DNA from: Gammaproteobacteria bacterium
GTDB lineage: Bacteria > Pseudomonadota > Gammaproteobacteria > GCA-001735895
Length of the DNA stretch: 11,198 nucleotides
NCBI GenBank assembly: GCA_029864065.1
Contig: JAOTUD010000042.1
Span: forward strand, 1 to 11,198
Direction of reading: 5' to 3'
Part shown: positions 6,264-11,198 of the stretch, piece by piece
Layout: the number at the start of each line of letters is the position of its first letter
How positions within the stretch are numbered: position 1 is the first letter of the stretch
Position numbers and translations under genes: made by a program
Notes under the pieces: generated by a model
Seen by the model: only the letters and a program-made list of their open reading frames with translations
What the model was told of the DNA's origin: nothing
The model's database searches: none

Positions 6264-6780
6264 AATCAACAGCAAACCGGTTCGCATCCTGCTGCAGGCT
6301 TTCAATTACGGCCTGTTCATGGCGCTGATCTGGTACTTTGCCAGCGCGCCGTCGGTGCGCATACTCGACGACGACGAGGCGGTGATCACGATCGCCTTCG
6401 CCCACGCCGGGCAGTTGCGCGAGCCGTGCCGGCGACTGAGCCAGCAGGAACTCGACGAACTCGCGCCCAACATGCGCAAGCCCGAGGATTGCCCGCGCCA
6501 ACGCTCGCCGGTCACGATCGAGGCGTGGCTCGACGGAGAACCGTTTTACAGCGCGTCGTTGCCACCGCCTGGATTGTTCGGAGACGGCGGGGTCGACGTT
6601 TTTCATAGCGCCAAAATTACGGCCGGCACGCATCGGCTGAGCCTCAGGATGAACGACAGCGTGCGCATCGAGGGTTTCAACCACGGTCTCGAGCGCGAAG
6701 TCAGGGTCGACCCGGCGCAGATCCTGCTGGTCGGTTTCCAGTCGGAGCGGGGCTTCGTGCTGAAGGACGGGCTGAAGTGA
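6256..6780 (+). CDS. Membrane-anchored protein of unknown family, partner of the cytochrome b fusion
   Basis: A 174-residue protein starting at a GTG that overlaps the preceding stop by 8 nt, so the two are translationally coupled and probably act together. One hydrophobic helix (about 10-29) is followed by a soluble domain that, by topology, should be periplasmic. The domain alternates short hydrophobic and polar stretches (for example AVITIAFAH and THRLSLRMN), suggesting a beta-rich fold. Two cysteines, C58 and C79, flank a charged loop and could form a disulfide. I see no heme-binding CxxCH, Fe-S or copper motif, so an electron carrier role is not supported; a structural or assembly subunit is more likely. 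I do not recognise the family. Confidence 0.75.
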   Translation: MTEINSKPVRILLQAFNYGLFMALIWYFASAPSVRILDDDEAVITIAFAHAGQLREPCRRLSQQELDELAPNMRKPEDCPRQRSPVTIEAWLDGEPFYSASLPPPGLFGDGGVDVFHSAKITAGTHRLSLRMNDSVRIEGFNHGLEREVRVDPAQILLVGFQSERGFVLKDGLK

Positions 6781-6781
6781 C

Positions 6782-6802
6782 GAGCCTGGCCGTAGCAGGG
6801 CT
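6782..6802. terminator. Possible bidirectional terminator hairpin between convergent genes
   Basis: GAGCCTG and CAGGGCTC form a stem of seven pairs with one bulged G around a GCCGTAG loop. It fills the short gap between the convergent unknown-protein gene and the MFS gene and just touches the MFS stop codon. No T-run follows on either strand, so an intrinsic terminator is only a possibility. Confidence 0.3.
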
Positions 6803-8064
6803 CAACCGATCTGGCGGCAATGAGTCTCGCGCAAAAACAGGCCCGCAAGCAGGGCCATCAGCGTCAATACCAGCAGGCTGATAAACGCCGTGGTGTAGGC
6901 CTGCTCCGAATAAACGCGCGCGCCGTCCTGCATCGCGCCGTCCCAGTTCAAATCGAGCAGCCAGCCGATCAGCGGCTGCATCACCGCACCCGAGCCGACG
7001 ATGCACATGTTCATCAGCCCGAGCGAAGTGCTGCTGTAGTTGATATCGTTGAGTTCCTTGACCGAGCCGAAGCAAACCGTCATCGCGCTGCCGCCGGCGC
7101 CGACGGTAAAGATCAGCGCCATCAGCGGCGTTGTGCCTTGCGGGGTCGCATAAACCAGCGTGGTCAGCGCGATCAGCGTGATGACCGCACCGGCCAGCAG
7201 TATGATATTGCGCCGGCCGATGCGGTCCGATGCCCAGCCGCACAGCGGCGACAATATGGCCCAGCCGACGAATAGCATCGAGGTGATACCGGCGGCCTCG
7301 GTGGTGGTATATCCGTGCACGCTGTGCAGCCAGGGCACGCCCCACAGGCCGCCGAAGGCGAGCATGGTCGACGCCATGCCGAAGCCGATCACCGAGCAGA
7401 TCCAGGTCTGCGGGTTGACCGTGACCGCCCGCAGGCCCTGCATGATGCCGCGCCGCGGCCCGTGATGGCGCTGTTCGCTGGAGCGCTTCGGCACCAGCAG
7501 GAACAGCAGCACCGCAAGCAGCAGCGCGACCGCCGCCAGCACGTTGATGGTGCCGCGCCAGCCGATCGCCTCGACCATCTGGCGCAGCGGCGCCTGCCCG
7601 AAGATGCCGCCGCTCATGCCGGCGGTTTGCAACAGGCCTGCCAGCAGCGCGTACTGCGCCGGCCTGAACCAGTAACCGGCGATCGCGAGCGTGCCGACGA
7701 AGGCGAAGGCGACGGTACCACCGATCAGCGCGCGCCCGATCGAAGCCATCAGCAGGGAATCGCTAAACGCGAAGCCGATCGATGCCAGCGCGCACAGCGC
7801 GGCGGTGAAGCTCATCAGCTTGCGCGGGCCGAAGCGGTCGGTCAGCATGCCTACCGGCAGCTGGATCGACGCGTAAGCGTAAAAGTAAAACGCCGACAGC
7901 GAGCCGAGCGCGGCGCCGCCGACCGCGAATTCGCGCATCAGCTCGCCGGTCATGACGCTCGGCGAAACCCGCTGCACGAAGGCATAGCCAAAGAACAGCG
8001 TTCCCAGCGTGAACGCAACGATCGCCTGGGAGCGGCTTATGGACGTAGCCGGGGGTGTCGACAT
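6802..8064 (-). CDS. MFS transporter, substrate unknown
   Basis: A 420-residue inner-membrane carrier with 12 predicted helices. The two halves each carry the MFS loop 2-3 signature: GMLTDRFGPRK (72-82) and CGWASDRIGRRN (275-286). A basic cytoplasmic loop at about 193-212 separates the halves, as usual. The region QRVSPSVM followed by LSAFYFYAYASIQLPVG is common in a broad group of bacterial MFS importers of organic anions and small metabolites; it does not reveal the substrate. The gene lies 235 bp downstream of the M20 amidohydrolase on the same strand, and an M24-fold enzyme is divergent beyond it, so the cargo is plausibly an amide, N-acyl amino acid or small peptide-like compound (inference). 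The ATG at 8064 has only a weak ribosome site. Confidence 0.87.
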   Translation of the reverse strand: MSTPPATSISRSQAIVAFTLGTLFFGYAFVQRVSPSVMTGELMREFAVGGAALGSLSAFYFYAYASIQLPVGMLTDRFGPRKLMSFTAALCALASIGFAFSDSLLMASIGRALIGGTVAFAFVGTLAIAGYWFRPAQYALLAGLLQTAGMSGGIFGQAPLRQMVEAIGWRGTINVLAAVALLLAVLLFLLVPKRSSEQRHHGPRRGIMQGLRAVTVNPQTWICSVIGFGMASTMLAFGGLWGVPWLHSVHGYTTTEAAGITSMLFVGWAILSPLCGWASDRIGRRNIILLAGAVITLIALTTLVYATPQGTTPLMALIFTVGAGGSAMTVCFGSVKELNDINYSSTSLGLMNMCIVGSGAVMQPLIGWLLDLNWDGAMQDGARVYSEQAYTTAFISLLVLTLMALLAGLFLRETHCRQIG

Positions 8065-8181
8065 GGATGAACTTCGGTTGAATAGACCAGCTTGCTAAGT
8101 TAACACGATCCGGCAGAAAGCCAAGCAATCAATCCGTTTGGTCATTGCCGATTGATAAAGGCCCGTAAAAGGGGAACAGAG

Positions 8182-8194
8182 GCCCGCTGCGGGC
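8182..8194 (-). terminator. Short GC hairpin downstream of the M20 gene
   Basis: GCCCGC-T-GCGGGC is a perfect 13-bp palindrome; as RNA it gives about a five-pair stem with a three-base loop. On the minus strand it is followed by a pyrimidine-rich stretch with a TTTT about ten bases later, not a direct T-run. It may attenuate transcription between the M20 and MFS genes. Weak evidence. Confidence 0.22.
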
Positions 8195-8235
8195 AGGCGA
8201 CAAACAACTGATATAGCTGTGATCATTGTTGCCGA

Positions 8236-8251
8236 TTGTCTTAGCAGACAA
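8236..8251. promoter_or_regulatory. Palindrome TTGTCTTAGCAGACAA, possible operator
   Basis: A perfect inverted repeat with 6-bp arms (TTGTCT and AGACAA) and a 4-bp spacer, in the gap between the M20 stop and the MFS start. It lies about 170 bp upstream of the MFS start in the direction of transcription. Symmetry and size fit a dimeric regulator such as a GntR-type repressor, but no regulator gene is in the window and the motif is not one I can assign. Confidence 0.3.
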
Positions 8252-8299
8252 GGTCGGTTAATTATTGCTGGCGGTAAATCCCCGGGCCTTTGGGTAGCG

Positions 8300-9475
8300 T
8301 CACTCCGGCCGGAGCTGTGACTGCACGAGTTCGACCCAGAAGTCAGCGCCGATGCTCAATATTTCGTCGTTGAAGTCGTAGCACGGGTTGTGCAGGCTGC
8401 ATCCGCCGACGCCGTCCTCGCCGTTGCCGAGCAAAATATACGCGCCGGGTTTTTGTTGCAGCATGTAGCCGAAATCTTCAGACGTCATCACCGGCCTGCC
8501 GTTGCCGACTACCTGTTCGGCGCCGACAACGCCCTCGGCCACGCGCGCGGCGATCCTGGCCTGCGCGGGCGAATTGATGGTCGGCACGAAATTACGGCGA
8601 TAGCGAAACTCGTGGTCGGCCCCGTGCGCCGAACAGATCCCCGAAACGATGCGCGCCATGGTCGCCTCGATGTGCTCCTGGACCTCAGGCGTCAGGGAAC
8701 GGGTGTCGCCCTTCAACACGACCCGCCCCGGCACCACGTTGACGGTGCCATCGGTGACGAACTCGGTGAACGAGACCACGGCATGATCCATGGGATTCAG
8801 CGTGCGCGCGACCAGCGACTGCATCGCGACCACGACCTCGGCCCCGGTCACGATCGGATCCCTGCCCAGGTGCGGCATCGCGGCATGGCAGCCGGTTCCG
8901 TTGATGACAATTTCGAAATTATCCTCCGCCGCCATGATCGACCCCGCGCGCACCGCAAATTTCCCGGTCGCGAGCGACGGGAAATTGTGGATGGCGTATA
9001 CATCGTCCACCGGGAATCGCTCGAACAGTCCGTCGTCGATCATCGCGCGCGCACCGTCGCCGTGTTCTTCCGCGGGCTGAAATATAAACACCGCCGTGCC
9101 GTCGAACTCGCCGCACTCGGCAAGATGCCGGGCGGCGCCGAGCAGCATCGCGGTATGGCCGTCGTGCCCGCAGGCATGCATCTTGCCGTCATGTTCGGAA
9201 CGGTAGTCGAAGCTGTTCTGCTCGTGGATCCTGAGCGCATCCATGTCGGCGCGCAAGCCGATCGATCGGGAACTGCCGCCGCGTTTCAGCAGGCCGACGA
9301 CGCCCGTGTTGCCAATGTTGCGATGAACCTCGAGGCTCCATGACGACAGCAGTTCGGCAACCATGCCGGAGGTGCGATTCTCCTCGAACGCGAGCTCGGG
9401 ATGGCGATGAATCTGGTGACGCCAGGATTGCATGTCGTCGAACAGCCTGTGCGTATGGTCGGTTAGAATCCGCAT
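8300..9475 (-). CDS. M20D-family metal-dependent amidohydrolase (hippurate hydrolase / N-acyl amino acid hydrolase type)
   Basis: About 391 residues, the usual length for this family of cytoplasmic hydrolases that cleave N-acyl amino acids and related amides at a two-metal site. Numbering from a TTG codon at 9478 one residue upstream, the motifs are LRADMDAL (76-83), MHACGHDGHTAML (with ligands C103 and H105), QPAEEHGDGA (catalytic E137, ligand E138), H164, MTSEDFG (331-337) and H363 near the C-terminus. The set is complete, so the enzyme should be active; the substrate cannot be read from sequence. ATG at 9475 is chosen; the TTG just before it has slightly better spacing to a GAGG and is the alternative. 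A minus-strand TATAAT lies about 35 bp upstream. It diverges from the M24-fold gene and precedes the MFS gene. Confidence 0.92.
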   Translation of the reverse strand: MRILTDHTHRLFDDMQSWRHQIHRHPELAFEENRTSGMVAELLSSWSLEVHRNIGNTGVVGLLKRGGSSRSIGLRADMDALRIHEQNSFDYRSEHDGKMHACGHDGHTAMLLGAARHLAECGEFDGTAVFIFQPAEEHGDGARAMIDDGLFERFPVDDVYAIHNFPSLATGKFAVRAGSIMAAEDNFEIVINGTGCHAAMPHLGRDPIVTGAEVVVAMQSLVARTLNPMDHAVVSFTEFVTDGTVNVVPGRVVLKGDTRSLTPEVQEHIEATMARIVSGICSAHGADHEFRYRRNFVPTINSPAQARIAARVAEGVVGAEQVVGNGRPVMTSEDFGYMLQQKPGAYILLGNGEDGVGGCSLHNPCYDFNDEILSIGADFWVELVQSQLRPE

Positions 9476-9508
9476 CAATTACTTGCCTCGGCAGCGGTCA
9501 AAGACGGT

Positions 9509-9537
9509 ATTATATCCGCACTCTTCGGCCAATTCGA
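9509..9537 (-). promoter_or_regulatory. Promoter of the M20 amidohydrolase gene
   Basis: On the minus strand 9514-9509 reads TATAAT, a perfect -10 hexamer. Seventeen bases upstream, 9537-9532 reads TCGAAT, a 3-of-6 match to -35. The start site would be near 9502, giving a leader of about 27 nt. On the plus strand the same AT-rich core reads TATTAT and could serve the divergent M24 gene, though its best -35 (TTGCCT, 9483-9488) is spaced 19 bp away. The divergent promoters would then overlap. Confidence 0.45.
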
Positions 9538-9557
9538 TCCAGATCCGGCAATACGAC

Positions 9558-10706
9558 ATGTTCGCTCACAGAATCAATGCACTGAGATCTCGCATGCGGG
9601 AGCGGAATATCGACGTCGCGCTGATTACCGACGAAGATTCGGTTTATTACTTCACCGGGTATTACGATTACCTGCACATGGAATTCGGGCGTCCCACGAT
9701 ACTGGTGGTGCATCGCGATGACGAAACGCTGCTGGTCACTCCCGCTATCGACTACAACTCCGCGCTGGATAACGCCAGGGTCGATCGTATCGAGGCCTGG
9801 AACGATGGCAAGGGCAAGGAGTGGCGAGAACATTTGCCGGCGGCGGTGAAGGGCAGGGTCCGGGTCGCGATAGAGCCGCAGCAGATGCCGCCCACGGTAA
9901 GAGAGTACCTGGACGAACTGCTCGCCGGGCAGGCGTTGGAAAATATCGCGTCGCTGATTGCCGACATGCGCATGATCAAGTCCGACGAAGAGCTGATACT
10001 GGCGCGCCACGCGGGCGAGGTCGCGATGGCGATGATGCAGGCGGGCCGCGAAGCAATCGCTCATGGCGTGGCGGAATTCGAGGTGGCGCTGGCGACCTCC
10101 GCGGCGGGTACGCGCAAGTCGGCGGAATTGTTGCGGAAGCATTACGCGGACGCCAGCATGTCGCCGAATACGCATTTCCTGCAGATCATGGCGTCGGGGG
10201 AGCAAATCACGCGAACCCACCATCGCGCCAGCAACCGGATCATGCAGCGCGGCGAACCCGTGTTCCTTTGCTTTTGCGGCATGACCAACTTTCACCGCTT
10301 CAAGCTCGGCTTCGATCGCACCTTCTGGATCGATACGATGGCCGACGAATCCCAGGCCGCCGTTTACCAGGTCGCGGTAGCGAGCCAGGCCGCGGCCCTG
10401 GCAGAACTACGGCCGGGCGTGACCGCCGAAGCCGTGCATGCCGCCTATGCCGACGTGATACAGTCGGCGGGGTACGAATACCCGTTTCGTTGCGGACGCG
10501 GCACCGGCTTCAGCTTCCTGGAAAAGCCGCAACTGGTCGTGGGCGACCAGACCGTGTTGCAACCCGGCATGGTGCTGGCGGTCGATGGTTCGGTCAGCAC
10601 GGACAGTTTCAGGGCCCAGGTCGGCGACAGCTTCATCCTGACAGAGGATGGCTACGAGGCCATCACCGCGCATCCGAAAAACCTGGCAGACGTCATCGTT
10701 CACTGA
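9558..10706 (+). CDS. M24 / creatinase-fold protein with degenerate metal site
   Basis: A 382-residue protein with the two-domain plan of Xaa-Pro aminopeptidases and creatinases: a creatinase-type N-domain (about 1-135, including RERNIDVALITDEDSVYYFTGY) and a pita-bread C-domain (about 145-375). The five M24 metal ligands are mostly missing: the first Asp region reads LCFCGM, only D253 in GFDRTFW fits, the GHG motif is GRGTG (313-317), the first Glu is D343 in AVDGS, and the second falls at G356 in QVGDSF. It is therefore unlikely to be a standard metallopeptidase. A metal-independent hydrolase such as creatinase is a better model, with H221 or H222 in RTHHRASNRI as a possible catalytic base. 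ATG at 9558 is preferred because homology to the N-domain begins there; an open frame continues upstream to 9432 but overlaps the divergent gene. Confidence 0.85.
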   Translation: MFAHRINALRSRMRERNIDVALITDEDSVYYFTGYYDYLHMEFGRPTILVVHRDDETLLVTPAIDYNSALDNARVDRIEAWNDGKGKEWREHLPAAVKGRVRVAIEPQQMPPTVREYLDELLAGQALENIASLIADMRMIKSDEELILARHAGEVAMAMMQAGREAIAHGVAEFEVALATSAAGTRKSAELLRKHYADASMSPNTHFLQIMASGEQITRTHHRASNRIMQRGEPVFLCFCGMTNFHRFKLGFDRTFWIDTMADESQAAVYQVAVASQAAALAELRPGVTAEAVHAAYADVIQSAGYEYPFRCGRGTGFSFLEKPQLVVGDQTVLQPGMVLAVDGSVSTDSFRAQVGDSFILTEDGYEAITAHPKNLADVIVH

Positions 10707-10786
10707 GGCAGGCGCATGCGAAGACCCGTAAGTCTAATCCGAGTCGTGGCTAGCGGATTGTCGTTCCGGTTCGATCTCTTGATGCC

Positions 10787-11188
10787 TTATCGCCGCAGTG
10801 CCTTGTGCTTTCTCGCGCCCTGTGCCATTTCCACCTCGGTCTCGCCGTCGTCCACCGCGGCGAATTCGCGGGCGACCGCGAGCAGGTCGCTGATGACATG
10901 TGTCCGGCCGCCGATCATTATCGGTTGCAAAGGGTTCACGAAGCCCTCGGCGAAAGGGCGCAGCGTTTTGTTCTTCACCAGGTAGGTGCCATTGGTCGAG
11001 TCGAGGTCGCGCAGGTAAATCTTGCCGCCGACGATACTGATCTCGGCGTGCTGCTTGCTGGCGGTGGCAGAATCGATGTAAATATGGCCTTCGCGGCCGA
11101 GAATGAAAGTCCGACCTTCCATGTGCGCGAGGTTGATGCCCGGTCTGGTTTTCATCTCGACATGCTCATTGCGTCCACTCGGTCTCAC
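10787..11188 (-). CDS. FHA-domain protein (possibly 5'-truncated by the window edge)
   Basis: A phosphothreonine-peptide-binding forkhead-associated domain. Numbering from a GTG at 11188, the domain core spans about 17-105: GR (31-32), S44 and H47 in SKQHAEI, and DSTNGT (63-68) with N66, all the residues expected for binding. The tail after about 105 is polar and ends in the basic stretch RKHKALRR. Length from this GTG is 133 residues; ATG at 11155 would give 122, and the frame is open to the window end, so the true start may lie outside. It would act as an adaptor in Ser/Thr-kinase signalling, but no kinase or phosphatase is visible here. It converges with the M24-fold gene and has no evident link to it. 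Confidence 0.8.
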   Translation of the reverse strand: MRPSGRNEHVEMKTRPGINLAHMEGRTFILGREGHIYIDSATASKQHAEISIVGGKIYLRDLDSTNGTYLVKNKTLRPFAEGFVNPLQPIMIGGRTHVISDLLAVAREFAAVDDGETEVEMAQGARKHKALRR

Positions 11189-11198
11189 GGTCTTTGCT

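Noticed and set aside
8210..8235. CRP-like half-site TGTGATCATTG in the M20-MFS gap
   Set aside because: Only the TGTGA half is present; the expected TCACA half is missing at the required spacing.
8390..9343. A 317-codon plus-strand open frame opposite the M20 gene
   Set aside because: Antisense shadow of a gene with all catalytic motifs; the product is rich in His, Arg and Asp with no recognisable domain.
10736..10759. Inverted repeat AATCCG...CGGATT between the M24-fold and FHA genes
   Set aside because: The stem is only six pairs around a 12-base loop with no T-run on either strand, so a terminator call is not supported.

Overview
The window is a GC-rich, densely packed proteobacterial chromosome segment, most likely gammaproteobacterial. 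The assignment rests on gene families, FNR-type promoter boxes and codon choice, not on any rRNA or marker gene. It splits into three parts.

Part one (about 1-6780, plus strand) is a respiratory module in two transcription units. After the tail of an upstream gene, a 254-bp non-coding stretch carries two FNR-family boxes 52 bp apart. Five tightly spaced genes follow: a 60-residue one-helix protein, a CuA subunit II, a B-type (ba3-like) heme-copper subunit I, a divergent heme prenyltransferase (CyoE/CtaB family) and an SCO-type copper chaperone. The second unit starts after a 171-bp gap holding another FNR-like box. It encodes a b6-like cytochrome b fused to a 2x[4Fe-4S] ferredoxin and an MvhD-like domain, then an overlapping membrane-anchored protein of unknown family. 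Subunit I keeps all six metal-binding histidines but has glutamine (Q232) where oxygen reductases of this type carry the cross-linked tyrosine, and it lacks most of the ba3 K-channel residues. Together with FNR-type control, this points to an anaerobically or NO-induced terminal reductase, perhaps one of the recently recognised alternative NO reductase families, rather than an ordinary oxidase. The maturation genes would supply its copper and prenylated heme. The cytochrome b-ferredoxin-MvhD protein could link cytoplasmic low-potential electrons or a flavoprotein partner to the quinone pool. That link is inference.

Part two (6802-10706) looks catabolic: an MFS importer and an M20 amidohydrolase on the minus strand, and divergently an M24/creatinase-fold protein whose usual metal ligands are mostly absent. 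Together they suggest uptake and hydrolysis of a small amide, N-acyl amino acid or peptide-like compound.

Part three (10787 to the window edge, minus strand) is a small FHA-domain protein, possibly cut by the window end.

No rRNA, tRNA, CRISPR array, insertion sequence or phage gene was seen.
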